A stretch of DNA of 64,000 bases from Alphaproteobacteria bacterium (GTDB lineage Bacteria > Pseudomonadota > Alphaproteobacteria > Rhizobiales > Rhizobiaceae), in the NCBI GenBank assembly GCA_024742485.1, contig JANSYK010000004.1, positions 248,001 through 312,000 of the forward strand, in the 5' to 3' direction. The translations under genes and the position numbers were made by a program. This document shows, one piece after another, positions 45,886 through 55,050 of this stretch (the first letter of the stretch is position 1; every line of letters starts with the position of its first letter). A model generated the notes under the pieces. The model saw nothing but the letters and a program-made list of their open reading frames with translations. It ran no database searches and was not told the DNA's origin.

Positions 45886-47100
45886 ATGGGTTTGTGGAAA
45901 CACAATGAAAAACATCGCCTTACGGACCGGGGCAGGCAATCGTCTGTCCGGTTGCAGTGGGTTTCTTCCATTGCCGCATTGGTGTTTGCAACAATCACTC
46001 CGGCCAAAGCCGAACCCGGTGTTTTCGATGACCGGGTCCTGTTTGGTCAATCAGCGGCGTTTGAAGGCCCGGCAGCATCACTGGGCACGGCCTTTCGCGA
46101 TGGCCTGACAGCCGCCTTCAAGGAGGCCAACCGGACGGGTGGCGTCCATGGGCGACAGCTCGAACTGACCAGCTATGATGATGGCTATGAGCCGGAACGG
46201 GCAATCGCCAACACGAACCGATTAATCGCGGACGACGAGGTGTTTGCGCTGATTGGTGAGGTAGGAACACCGACATCACGCGCCGCACAGCCGATTGCCG
46301 AAAAGAAGGGAGTTCCCTTTGTCGGGCCATTCAGCGGGGCGGCCTTTTTGCGCAATTCCGCGCTGAACACCGTCGTCAATATGCGCGCTTCCTACGACCA
46401 GGAAGCCGAAGCGCTGGTGGACTATCTGACCACCGATCTAGGCTATGATCGAATCGCGATTTTGTATCAGGACGACACGTTCGGTCTGGCCGGCCTTAAC
46501 GGCCTGACAGCGGCTTTGCAGGACAGGGGACTGGAACCTGTGGCCGACGGTACCTATCGTCGCAACACAACAGCGGTCAAAAGGGCATTGCTGACCATTC
46601 GCCGGGCCAATCCGCAAGCCGTCATCATCGTCGGCGCCTACAAACCGACCGCCGTATTCATCAAGACAGCACGGGATATCGGCCTCGATGTGACATTTGC
46701 CGCGCTGTCGTTTGTCGGCGGCAAGGCGCTGTCTGCCGAACTCGCACCGGGTGACAACGCCGTACTGGTGTCGCAAGTCGTGCCCTTGTTCAACGATCAC
46801 AACCTGCCCCTGGCCAAGCGGTTCCAGGACGCCCTTGCAGCGAGCGCGCCGGAAGCGGAAGCCGGTTTCGTGGCGCTCGAGGGGTATGTGGTCGGGCGTA
46901 TGGCAATTGAAACACTGGAACGGCTCGGCGAACAACCAACGCGGGAGTCCTTTCTGGCACTGTTTCAAAACCCCGCGACTTTCGACATTGACGGGCTGGA
47001 GCTTTCATTCGACGCCGGTGACAATCAGGGCTCCGATCGCGTCTTTCTGACGGAAATACGTCCGGACGGATCCTTTGCAGCGGTGGACCGAGCCGAGTGA
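45886..47100 (+). CDS. Type 1 periplasmic binding protein (LivK-like) coupled to an adenylyl cyclase
   Basis: Leu/Ile/Val-binding-like protein (Peripla_BP_6). From ATG 45886 the product is 404 residues with a signal-like hydrophobic segment at about 27-41 ending TPAKA. Visible family segments: VLFGQSAAFEGPAASLGTAF, DDGYEPERAIANTNRLIAD, ALIGEVGTPTSRAAQPIA, VPFVGPFSGAAFLR, and YDRIAILYQDDTFGLAGL. No ABC permease or ATPase gene adjoins it; instead its TGA overlaps the GTG start of a transmembrane adenylyl cyclase by 4 bp. It is therefore more likely a ligand-sensing subunit than a transport component. Start uncertain (frame opens at 45838). Confidence 0.87.
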   Translation: MGLWKHNEKHRLTDRGRQSSVRLQWVSSIAALVFATITPAKAEPGVFDDRVLFGQSAAFEGPAASLGTAFRDGLTAAFKEANRTGGVHGRQLELTSYDDGYEPERAIANTNRLIADDEVFALIGEVGTPTSRAAQPIAEKKGVPFVGPFSGAAFLRNSALNTVVNMRASYDQEAEALVDYLTTDLGYDRIAILYQDDTFGLAGLNGLTAALQDRGLEPVADGTYRRNTTAVKRALLTIRRANPQAVIIVGAYKPTAVFIKTARDIGLDVTFAALSFVGGKALSAELAPGDNAVLVSQVVPLFNDHNLPLAKRFQDALAASAPEAEAGFVALEGYVVGRMAIETLERLGEQPTRESFLALFQNPATFDIDGLELSFDAGDNQGSDRVFLTEIRPDGSFAAVDRAE

Positions 47101-50048
47101 GCAACACCATCAAACCCATCAGCCCGCCGGACATGCAGCCATCGCTGCCACCGGCAGCAGACATCCCATCCGAACCGAAAGTCGTGTTCGGAATCAAGAC
47201 AAAACTGTCCCTCGCCTTTCTGGCGCTGGCGGCGCTGACAATGATCGCCAGCGCCGTCGCATGGCTCGTGTTCACGCAGATCGAAAAGGCCGTGACGGTC
47301 ATCACCGAGCATACCATTCCCGAAATAACCTTGGCCCTCGGCATGGCTGAAATCAGTGCGGACATCACGGCGAGCGCACCAACCATAGTGGCCAGCACGA
47401 CGCAGTCAGAGCGCGCCGAACGGCGTGAGCAGCTCGACAAGGCGGAAGAGGACCTTGGCGCGTTGATCTCCCAATGGGAAACCCGCGGCATTGCGCAGGA
47501 TGTGGCCTATGGCCTGTCCGCCGCCGCAACCGGAATCGCAGAGAGAATAGGGATCGCGGATGAGGCAACCGAAATACAACTGACCCTCGCGGCGCATCTC
47601 GACCGGCAATCGGCCACACTCGACAGCGCGCACGCACAGTTTCTCGAAATCCTTGAACCGCTTATCGATGATGTCGTCTTCGACCTGGTCATCAAGAGCG
47701 AAACCGGCAATCAGGATGCCGCACAAACCCTGAAGCAGACGGTCGAGCGAGGAACCGCGCGTCTGGACCGCCTTACCGCGTTGAAAGCCGATGCCAATCT
47801 TCTTGTCGGCCTGCTGCGGGAATCGACACGCCATGGGGATGAAGCCCCGAACGAGCCCTTCGAGGCCGCTCTGGAAAGCGCACACGACGATCTGAACGCC
47901 GACCTCGGCGCACTGGCCGACAGTGAGGCCAGCCCGGCGCTGCAACAATCCGTTAGAGCGGTGCTTGGATTCGTCCATTCAGTGCCCACTGAACCGCCTT
48001 CGCTGGACAACACTGCGCAACGTCTTGCCGCCCTGACCGAGGCGCATGACGGTTTTTTGCGGCTGATTGAAACGGCGATCAATTCCGCCAAAGACCGGCT
48101 TCTGGCGGAAACTCAGCTGATAACGGACCGTCAGGCCAGCACGATGACAGATCTTGTGGACACCGGTTCTTTGACATTGCTTCATCTGCTGTCGCTGAGG
48201 GCTGACGGCAATCTTGCGGCCGGAATTCTGCGGGAAGCGGTCAATGTTTCCGCCGCAGCCCGGCTGGCGCCGCTCAGCGAGCGCTTTGACGCCGCGGCCG
48301 GTCGTATGGATCGCGCGCTCCGTCAAATCCCGCGAACACTTGATCTGACCCGCCTGCGCAGCGTCATTGGTCAGCAGCTTGGCCTTGGTCGCGATCAGGA
48401 AAACATGTTCAACCTCAAGCGGTCCCAGCTGGAGCAGCTCGAAACAGCGGAACTGGCGCTCGATGAAATTCGCACCCGGTCCGTGGCGCTCGGTGCGGCA
48501 GTGACTGAACTGGTGCAAGTCGCCGAAAGCATGAGCGATTCAACGGCGGCGAATGCGCAGCGGACCATCGATAACAGCAAAATCGTCATGGTGCTGTTGT
48601 TTGCCGCAAGCATTCTGTGCGCTTTTCTGCTGATGGTTGTCTTCGTCGGACCTCGCCTGATCCGCCCAATCGAAGAGATAACGAGAGCGATGGCCAGGCT
48701 GGCTGCCGGCGATACCCAAGTGGACATTCCCGGGAGCGGACGTCAGGACGAGCTTGGCCGCATGGCGCACGCACTGGGCGTATTTCGCGACATCACCATT
48801 GAGGTGCAGGAATCCAATCTGAGGGAAATCGAAACGGCCCGCCGCCGCCTGTCCGATGCGATCGAAAGCATTTCCGAGGCATTTTCCCTTTATGACCGGG
48901 AAGACCGGCTGGTGGTCTGCAACCGCAAATACGGCACCCTGGTTCATCCCGAAATCGCCGACGAAATCAAGCCGGGTCTGACGTTCGAGCAAATCGTCCG
49001 GCGGGCGCTGGAAGCCGGATTTATCGATGAAGCCCAAGGCAGAGAAGAGGAATGGCTGGTCGAACGCATTGCCAGGCATCGCAATCCGGGCGCGCCCCAT
49101 CTCATGCAAAGAACCGACGGTGTCTGGATCATGGTCAGCGAACGGCAGACCGCCGAAGGAGGAATTGTTGCCGTCTATTCCGACATCACCGAGCTGAAAG
49201 AGCGCGAGAACGAGCTGGCGGAAAAATCCAAAGCGCTCGAACAACTCTCCGGACAACTTTCGAAATATCTCTCGCCGCAAGTCTATCAGTCGATCTTCAC
49301 CGGCCAGCAGGCGGCGACCGTTGCCAGTCAGCGCAAGAAACTCACCGTGTTTTTCAGCGACCTTGAAGGCTTCACCGAGACCGCCGACCGGCTGGAATCG
49401 GAAGACCTGGCACAGTTGCTCAATGAATATCTGACGGAGATGTCCAAAATCGCTCTCGATCACGGTGCGACCATCGACAAATATGTAGGCGATTCCATCA
49501 TGATATTCTTTGGTGACCCGGTTTCCAACGGCATTCGCGAGGATGCGCTGGCCTGTGTGCGCATGGCGATCGCCATGCAGAAACGGTTGGGTGAACTCTC
49601 TGCGGCCTGGGCCGATCACGGTCTCACCGAGGAGCTGAAATGCCGAATCGGCATCGCCACCGGTTTTTGCACCGTGGGAAATTTCGGCAGCGAAGACCGG
49701 ATGGATTACACGATCATAGGCGGCTCGGTGAATCTGGCCTCCCGCCTTGAAAACGCTGCAGCACCTGGCTCGATCCTGATCTCAGGCGAGACCCACACAC
49801 TGGTGCACAAGGATATTGCCTGCCGGGAACATGAAACGGTCAAGATCAAGGGCCTGGCCTATCCGGTCAAAACCTATCTCGTTGCGGAAACCGACGGCCA
49901 GGAAACGCCGAACCGCATCTCCGAGCGGCGAGGCAAACTGGCAGTCGATCTCGACCTCGACGCCATGACCGATCAGGAGCGCGAACAGGCGGCCGGTTTG
50001 CTGCGCGAAGTGATGAACAAGCTGCACGGCCCCGGGGAACGGTCCTGA
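47097..50048 (+). CDS. Membrane adenylyl cyclase with HAMP and PAS domains
   Basis: A 983-residue class III cyclase started by GTG at 47097. Layout: cytoplasmic lead (1-36), TM1 (about 37-59), a large periplasmic helical sensor (60-495) with an internal two-fold repeat (ANLLVGLLREST and GNLAAGILREAV), TM2 (497-519), HAMP (520-575), PAS (585-700), and a CHD cyclase domain (745-915). Metal-binding Asp755 (TVFFSDLEGFT) and Asp799 (DKYVGDS) are present, with the transition-state Asn/Arg in GSVNLASRLE and a Thr (DYTIIGG) at the position typical of class IIIb adenylyl cyclases. It should make cAMP in response to a periplasmic signal, probably via the coupled binding protein. Confidence 0.92.
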   Translation: MSNTIKPISPPDMQPSLPPAADIPSEPKVVFGIKTKLSLAFLALAALTMIASAVAWLVFTQIEKAVTVITEHTIPEITLALGMAEISADITASAPTIVASTTQSERAERREQLDKAEEDLGALISQWETRGIAQDVAYGLSAAATGIAERIGIADEATEIQLTLAAHLDRQSATLDSAHAQFLEILEPLIDDVVFDLVIKSETGNQDAAQTLKQTVERGTARLDRLTALKADANLLVGLLRESTRHGDEAPNEPFEAALESAHDDLNADLGALADSEASPALQQSVRAVLGFVHSVPTEPPSLDNTAQRLAALTEAHDGFLRLIETAINSAKDRLLAETQLITDRQASTMTDLVDTGSLTLLHLLSLRADGNLAAGILREAVNVSAAARLAPLSERFDAAAGRMDRALRQIPRTLDLTRLRSVIGQQLGLGRDQENMFNLKRSQLEQLETAELALDEIRTRSVALGAAVTELVQVAESMSDSTAANAQRTIDNSKIVMVLLFAASILCAFLLMVVFVGPRLIRPIEEITRAMARLAAGDTQVDIPGSGRQDELGRMAHALGVFRDITIEVQESNLREIETARRRLSDAIESISEAFSLYDREDRLVVCNRKYGTLVHPEIADEIKPGLTFEQIVRRALEAGFIDEAQGREEEWLVERIARHRNPGAPHLMQRTDGVWIMVSERQTAEGGIVAVYSDITELKERENELAEKSKALEQLSGQLSKYLSPQVYQSIFTGQQAATVASQRKKLTVFFSDLEGFTETADRLESEDLAQLLNEYLTEMSKIALDHGATIDKYVGDSIMIFFGDPVSNGIREDALACVRMAIAMQKRLGELSAAWADHGLTEELKCRIGIATGFCTVGNFGSEDRMDYTIIGGSVNLASRLENAAAPGSILISGETHTLVHKDIACREHETVKIKGLAYPVKTYLVAETDGQETPNRISERRGKLAVDLDLDAMTDQEREQAAGLLREVMNKLHGPGERS

Positions 50049-50085
50049 CGCTCAGGCCGGCTTGACCCAAGGGGAAACGATGCCG

Positions 50086-50186
50086 GACCGTTTCACGTTT
50101 TGTCTGAAACGGGACAACGGTGCCGGTCTTTGATTCTGTTGAGGCATTCAGCTTTTGCCGATTCCGTCAAAACCTGAATTGCCCTA
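50086..50186 (-). repeat. Dispersed two-stem-loop element, copy 2
   Basis: Minus orientation. Near-identical to copy 3 along its full length of about 100 bp. First stem ATTCAGGTTTTG / CAAAAGCTGAAT (one mismatch); second stem CCGTTTC / GAAACGG with loop AGACAAAACGT. It fills the convergent gap between the cyclase and the ABC permease; the permease TAG is separated from CAATTCAGG by two bases, as for TusA and copy 1. Confidence 0.9.
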
Positions 50187-51119
50187 ACTCGGCGTGATAC
50201 CGCGCAGACGTTCAGACCGGCGGCGCAGCAGTTCCAGCACCGTCAGAAGCAGGATCGAAATGACGACCAGAATGGTCGCCACGCTCAATATGGCGGGACT
50301 GATCTGCTCGCGGATACCGTTCCACATCTGACGCGGGATGGTCTGCTCGTCAAAGGCACCGATGAAGAGCACCGCCACCACTTCATCAAAGGAGGTCACA
50401 AAAGCAAACAGTGCCCCGGAGATCACACCGGGAAGAATGAGCGGCATCGTGACCTTGAAAAAGGTCACGCGCGGATTGGCGCCCAGCGAAGCGGCGGCGC
50501 GGGTCAGCGAATGATCGAACCCGACCAGGGTTGCCGTGACGGTGATGATGACGAAGGGAATGCCCAACGTCGCATGCGCCAGGATGATGCCCAGATAGGG
50601 AATCTGCCACCCGAACAGCTCCCACTTGGAAATCTGGATCGACGAATAGAAAAAGAACAGGCCCGTGGCGGTGATGATGATCGGGACGATCATCGGCGAT
50701 ATCAGCACCGCCATGATGATCCGCCGGTACGGCATCTCGGGTCGGCTCAATCCCAAGGCGGCAATGGTGCCAAGGACCGTTGCAAAGATGGTTGCAAACA
50801 CACCAACGATGATCGAGTTTTTCGCGGCCTGAACCCAAGCCGCATTCTGCCACACATCGGCCCACCAGCTTCCGTCACGCGGGACCTCGGGCGTTGCCAT
50901 GCCGAATGTCAGCAGCAAATCGTACCAGCGGGTCGAAAAGCCTTCGGGATCCAGGGACATCATCTCCTGGGTGAAGGTGAAATAAGGTTGGGCGTTGAAG
51001 CTCAGCGGAATGATGATGAGGATCGGTGCGATCAGGAACAGGAAGATCAGCCCGCAAATCACCAGATAGGTGTAGTGCCAGATCCGTTCCAGGGGAGAGG
51101 CGTGATCGGGAAGAGCCAA
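50184..51119 (-). CDS. ABC transporter permease, PotC-like (polyamine-type importer)
   Basis: Inner-membrane subunit of a spermidine/putrescine-type importer. The 311-residue protein has six helices and the EAA-loop motif AAASLGANPRVTFFKVTMPL (ATPase contact), with YRRIIMAVLISPMIVPIIIT and GALFAFVTSFDEVVAVLFI as in PotC/YdcV. It lies 4 bp downstream of the PotB-like gene. An insertion between TM1 and TM2 (about residues 45-100) is longer than in E. coli PotC. Confidence 0.93.
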   Translation of the reverse strand: MALPDHASPLERIWHYTYLVICGLIFLFLIAPILIIIPLSFNAQPYFTFTQEMMSLDPEGFSTRWYDLLLTFGMATPEVPRDGSWWADVWQNAAWVQAAKNSIIVGVFATIFATVLGTIAALGLSRPEMPYRRIIMAVLISPMIVPIIITATGLFFFYSSIQISKWELFGWQIPYLGIILAHATLGIPFVIITVTATLVGFDHSLTRAAASLGANPRVTFFKVTMPLILPGVISGALFAFVTSFDEVVAVLFIGAFDEQTIPRQMWNGIREQISPAILSVATILVVISILLLTVLELLRRRSERLRGITPS

Positions 51120-51123
51120 ACCG

Positions 51124-52407
51124 CTATCCTAACTTCAAATTGTCGATGCCGACGAGGCGGTCATAGAGCCAATAAAGCACCAGAACCATCAAGAGCAGCA
51201 GCGTCGCGAGTGCTGCCGCAAGTGACCAGTTCAACGATTTTTGCATGTGAAAGGCAATGAAATTGGAAATCAGCTGACCGCTCGCCCCACCGACAAGCGC
51301 CGGCGTGATGTAGTAGCCGACACCGAGAATGAAGACCAGAAGTCCACCGGCACCCATGCCAGGAATGGTCTGAGGCAGGTAGATCCGCCGAAACGCGGTC
51401 CAGCTGGTTGCCCCGAGGGATCGTGCGGCCCGGACGTAACTCGGATTGATCGGCCGCATGACCGAATAGAGCGGCAAAATCATGAAGGGCAGGAGAATAT
51501 GGATCATTGCGATGATCGTGCCGGTCTGATTGTAGATCATCTGCACACGACTCTCATCGGCAACGACTCCGGCCGCAACCAGAGTGTCGTTCAGCACGCC
51601 CTGTGACTGCAGGAGAACAATCCAGCTTGTGGTCCGCACCAACAGGGACGTCCAGAACGGCAGCAGGACAAAGATCATCAAGAGGTTTGATTGCCGCAGC
51701 GGCAGTGTTGCCAGCAGATGAGCGACGGGGAATCCCAGGATCAGGCAGCAAACCGTGATCAATCCCGCCAAAAGCAGGGTTTTGAGGAAATTATAGGCAT
51801 AGATTCGTCGTTCTTCATCGACCGGTATGATGGAGCCGTCCACATCCCGCGTCCGATCCAAAGCGGCCAGATAAAAATCGATCGTATAGGCTGATGAAGC
51901 TCGCCGCATGACCTCCCAAAGCACCGGATTGCCCCATTTGTCGTTGGCATCCAGAACCGTGTCCTTGTAGGGCGGTTCCATCCTTTCGGATTTTCGGGCA
52001 GTGGACGTGAACAATGATCGGCTGCCGGGCAGTTCATAATTGATTCGCGTTCCGGCCACGCCCATGGTCTTGGCCGCGCGCATGCTGCGAAGATCGTGAA
52101 CAAGGGCTTCAAAAGCTGTCTCGTCCGGTTCGGTCCCCACAGGGTTTTCGTCGAACCAGACACTCAGGTGCGGGATGTGATCGGAAAAGCTCGGATTGTG
52201 CACCGAGCGAAAGAGCATTTGCGCGATCGGTGCAAGAAACGTCACCAGGACGAAAATCAACAGCGGCAGAACCAGAAACATGGCCCGGTACCGAGCCCGC
52301 CTTTGAGCCTTCGCCAGGGCCGCCTTCAACGGCGTTCCGTCGACCGTGGTCAGGTCGGGAGCGGATGCCTTGACTGGATCATTAAAACCGCTTGCGGCGT
52401 CAGCCAT
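51124..52407 (-). CDS. ABC transporter permease, PotB-like
   Basis: Partner permease. The 427-residue protein is longer than E. coli PotB (about 285) because of a periplasmic insertion of about 130 residues after TM1 (NPSFSDHIPHLSVWFDEN to DEERRIYAYNFLKT region). The transport core has FPVAHLLATLPLRQSNLLMI and the EAA motif AARSLGATSWTAFRRIYLPQ. Rhizobial polyamine-type transporters often show this enlarged first loop. It is downstream of the binding-protein gene after two hairpins. Confidence 0.92.
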   Translation of the reverse strand: MADAASGFNDPVKASAPDLTTVDGTPLKAALAKAQRRARYRAMFLVLPLLIFVLVTFLAPIAQMLFRSVHNPSFSDHIPHLSVWFDENPVGTEPDETAFEALVHDLRSMRAAKTMGVAGTRINYELPGSRSLFTSTARKSERMEPPYKDTVLDANDKWGNPVLWEVMRRASSAYTIDFYLAALDRTRDVDGSIIPVDEERRIYAYNFLKTLLLAGLITVCCLILGFPVAHLLATLPLRQSNLLMIFVLLPFWTSLLVRTTSWIVLLQSQGVLNDTLVAAGVVADESRVQMIYNQTGTIIAMIHILLPFMILPLYSVMRPINPSYVRAARSLGATSWTAFRRIYLPQTIPGMGAGGLLVFILGVGYYITPALVGGASGQLISNFIAFHMQKSLNWSLAAALATLLLLMVLVLYWLYDRLVGIDNLKLG

Positions 52408-52455
52408 CCGTCATTTCACCTCGGCATAGGGCCAGCATGGTTCGAAACACATTCA

Positions 52456-52493
52456 TCCCCCCGGGGGAAATGGGGGCACATAAGGTGCCCCCA
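52456..52493. terminator. Two adjacent hairpins between binding protein and permease genes
   Basis: TCCCCCCGGGGGA (52456-52468) and a perfect 9-bp stem TGGGGGCAC / GTGCCCCCA with a 5-base loop (52471-52493), immediately after the binding-protein stop on the minus strand. No T-run. Hairpins here commonly act as partial terminators or RNA-decay barriers that raise binding-protein yield over permeases. Confidence 0.65.
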
Positions 52494-52501
52494 TCGATGT
52501 C

Positions 52502-53575
52502 TTATTTCGCCAGCCAGGCGTTGAAACGCTCGTTCAGCTCCGTGTCCTTGTCCGCCCAGAAATCGTTGGACGATGCCAGGGCATTGGTCAGGTTCGCAGC
52601 GGTTGTCGGAAGATGGGGCGCCATTTCGGTCTTCCCGTCAAAATACATGCCGACCAACGGACCGGACGATTTGCGGGGCGGACCGTAGCTGATCCATTCC
52701 GCAGCTTTGGCTAATGCTTCCGTGCCGGCTGCGAACGCCACGAATTTCTTGGCCTCTTCCATATTCGGAGCGCCCTTTGGAATGACGTAGCCTTCAAATT
52801 CGTAGACCTGACCATCCCATATGATTTCGAACGGCTGGCTTTCACCGATGACGGCATTGAAGATACGGCCATTATAGGCGGTCGACATATCGACCTCACC
52901 ATCAGCAAGGAGCTGTGGCGGCTGTGCACCTGCTTCCCACCAGACGATCTGATCCTTGATCTGGTCCAGCTTGGCAAAGGCACGATCGACACCGGCATCC
53001 GTTTCGAGCATATCGTAGACCTCGGCGGCCGGAACACCGTCCGCCATCAAAGCCATTTCAAGGTTGGCTTTGGCCGTTTTGCGCATGCCGCGCTTGCCGG
53101 GAAACTTCTCCTTGTCGAAAAAGTCGGCAATCGAGGTTGGTGCGTTGTCGCCGAACTTTTCCGAATTGTAGGCAAACACGGTGGCGTAAACATCCGTGCC
53201 GATAATGCACTCGGTAAGCGAGCCGGGCAGGAAGTCTTCTGTCGCTGGCGTACCATCGGGTGCCGCCGGCAAGATGGAATGATCGATCTCTTCCAGCAGG
53301 CCTTCGTCGCACAGGCGAATGCCATCGGCAAATTCGACACTGGCGACATCAATCGTCACATTGCCTGCCTCGACCTGTGCCTTGATCGGTGTGGCAGGGT
53401 TGTCAGCGTCTTCCGAATTCACGGCAATGCCGGTCGCCGCGCTAAAGGGCTTGTGATAGGCTTCGGATTGGCTTTTCGTATAGGCGCCGCCCCAGCCAAG
53501 GACCGTAACCTCGGCCGCCTGTGCTGCAAATGCAAAGCCGGTCAAGGCTGTCGCGATGAGTAGGGTTTTTCTCAT
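52502..53575 (-). CDS. ABC transporter substrate-binding protein, PotD-like
   Basis: Periplasmic solute-binding protein of the polyamine/putrescine group. From ATG 53575 (GGAG upstream) the product is 357 residues with a signal peptide ending AAQA at about 21. The mature start AEVTVLGWGGAYTKSQSEAYH matches the PotD/PotF-like family (quoted in part), with DVASVEFADGIRLCDEGLLEE, DVYATVFAYNSEKFGD and a C-terminal LNERFNAWLAK. Actual ligand is not decidable; putrescine, spermidine or an opine-like compound are plausible. Confidence 0.92.
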   Translation of the reverse strand: MRKTLLIATALTGFAFAAQAAEVTVLGWGGAYTKSQSEAYHKPFSAATGIAVNSEDADNPATPIKAQVEAGNVTIDVASVEFADGIRLCDEGLLEEIDHSILPAAPDGTPATEDFLPGSLTECIIGTDVYATVFAYNSEKFGDNAPTSIADFFDKEKFPGKRGMRKTAKANLEMALMADGVPAAEVYDMLETDAGVDRAFAKLDQIKDQIVWWEAGAQPPQLLADGEVDMSTAYNGRIFNAVIGESQPFEIIWDGQVYEFEGYVIPKGAPNMEEAKKFVAFAAGTEALAKAAEWISYGPPRKSSGPLVGMYFDGKTEMAPHLPTTAANLTNALASSNDFWADKDTELNERFNAWLAK

Positions 53576-53663
53576 TGTTCGGTTCTCCATTTAGACTCGA
53601 GTTGGTAGGTAGGGTCGCCCGGTTGGTTTAATTTCGGTTGTCTTTTTCTGAACGATGGCAGGC

Positions 53664-54758
53664 TCACAACGGGTCCAACGCCCGCGCGTCTTGAGCTGAC
53701 CAGTGTATCTGCGTCGTTTCACCGACAACCAGATGCTCATGGCCGGCTGAATTGGGGACTTTGACAATAAACGCGTCATTTCCATGGACATTCAAGCGAC
53801 AGCGAATGTGGTCGCCCAGATAAATCAGCTCTTCGACAACGGCGTCCGTGGAATTATCGCTGGCGCTCTCACCGATGGCAACCCGCTCAGGACGGATTGA
53901 GATAAGCGTCTTGTCGCCCACGCCACCGCAATTGACCGCCAGTGCATCACACGCGGCTCCGTTGTCCAGCGTGATACGAACGATATCCCCCGTACGTTCG
54001 CTGACCGTACCGCTCAACTTGTTGTTTTCCCCGATGAATTGCGCCACGAAACTGTTGTCGGGGCATTCATAGAGGTCCGCCGGTGGTGCAAGCTGCTGGA
54101 TTTCACCATCATTGAACACGGCAACGCGGTCCGACATCGTCAGCGCCTCTGACTGGTCATGGGTGACATAGACCACGGTGATGCCGAGATTTTCGTGCAG
54201 ATGCTTGATTTCATACTGCATATGTTCGCGCAGCTGCTTGTCCAGGGCGCCAAGCGGCTCATCCATCAGCACGAGGTTGGGGTCAAAAACGAGGGCGCGC
54301 GCCAGCGCAATCCTCTGTTGCTGACCGCCGGACAATTGCGCCGGACGCCGCGCGCCGAATTCGCCCATCTGAACCATATCAAGCGCGCGCCTGACCTTCG
54401 CCTCACGCTCGGGTTTGGCCATGCCGCGAACCTCAAGCGGAAAGGAAAGATTCTCACCAACGGTCATGTGCGGAAACAGGGCATAGTTCTGAAACACCAT
54501 GCCAATGCCACGCTTATGCGGCGGAATATTGTTGATTTCAGCGCCATCAAGACGAATCTCGCCCCGGGTCGCCGTCTCAAAACCGGCAAGCATCATCAGG
54601 CAGGTCGTCTTCCCTGATCCCGACGGGCCGAGCATGGTCAGGAACTCACCTTTCGGCATGGAAAGGTTCAGATTTTTGACGACCAGCGTTTCCCCGTCAT
54701 AGCTTTTTTGGACCTTGTCGAATTCAACAAAGGCATCGGCGGTTTGATCTTGTTTCAG
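53664..54758 (-). CDS. ABC transporter ATP-binding protein, PotA-like (apparent CTG start)
   Basis: Energises the importer. Motifs: Walker A MLGPSGSGKTTCLMML, Q-loop MVFQNYALFPHMT, signature QLSGGQQQRIALARAL, Walker B LVLMDEPLGALD, H-loop VYVTHDQSEAL, then a TOBE domain (IRPERVAIGES). The first in-frame ATG (54657-54659) falls inside the domain and would delete the first beta-strands. Homologous sequence continues upstream (VEFDKVQKSYDGETLVVKNL) to a stop at 54792-54794 with no ATG, GTG or TTG. CTG at 54758 lies 7 bases after GGGAG and gives 364 residues, the normal family size. First gene of the operon. Confidence 0.9.
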   Translation of the reverse strand: MKQDQTADAFVEFDKVQKSYDGETLVVKNLNLSMPKGEFLTMLGPSGSGKTTCLMMLAGFETATRGEIRLDGAEINNIPPHKRGIGMVFQNYALFPHMTVGENLSFPLEVRGMAKPEREAKVRRALDMVQMGEFGARRPAQLSGGQQQRIALARALVFDPNLVLMDEPLGALDKQLREHMQYEIKHLHENLGITVVYVTHDQSEALTMSDRVAVFNDGEIQQLAPPADLYECPDNSFVAQFIGENNKLSGTVSERTGDIVRITLDNGAACDALAVNCGGVGDKTLISIRPERVAIGESASDNSTDAVVEELIYLGDHIRCRLNVHGNDAFIVKVPNSAGHEHLVVGETTQIHWSAQDARALDPL

Positions 54759-55050
54759 ATTGAGACTCCCGAGGACGACCGAAACTGACGCTCAAAAACT
54801 AGGTTTAAGAGTTTTTTTCAAAACATCAACCTCATCGCCGGGATGACCTTGGAGCCTGGCTCAGGCCTGTCCTCCACCGGACCGCTACCCCTCACCGTTG
54901 GTCTTTTGACTTCAATTGGATTGCGCAGGCGACATTCCGATTTCAGCCACTTCTGGCCGCGTTGGAGCTGAAACCGCCCAATCACTTCGATTGCGGCCTT
55001 GCCACAGTCAATTTCATCGTCAGTCTCCGGTCCGGTCGGGCAAACGGAGG

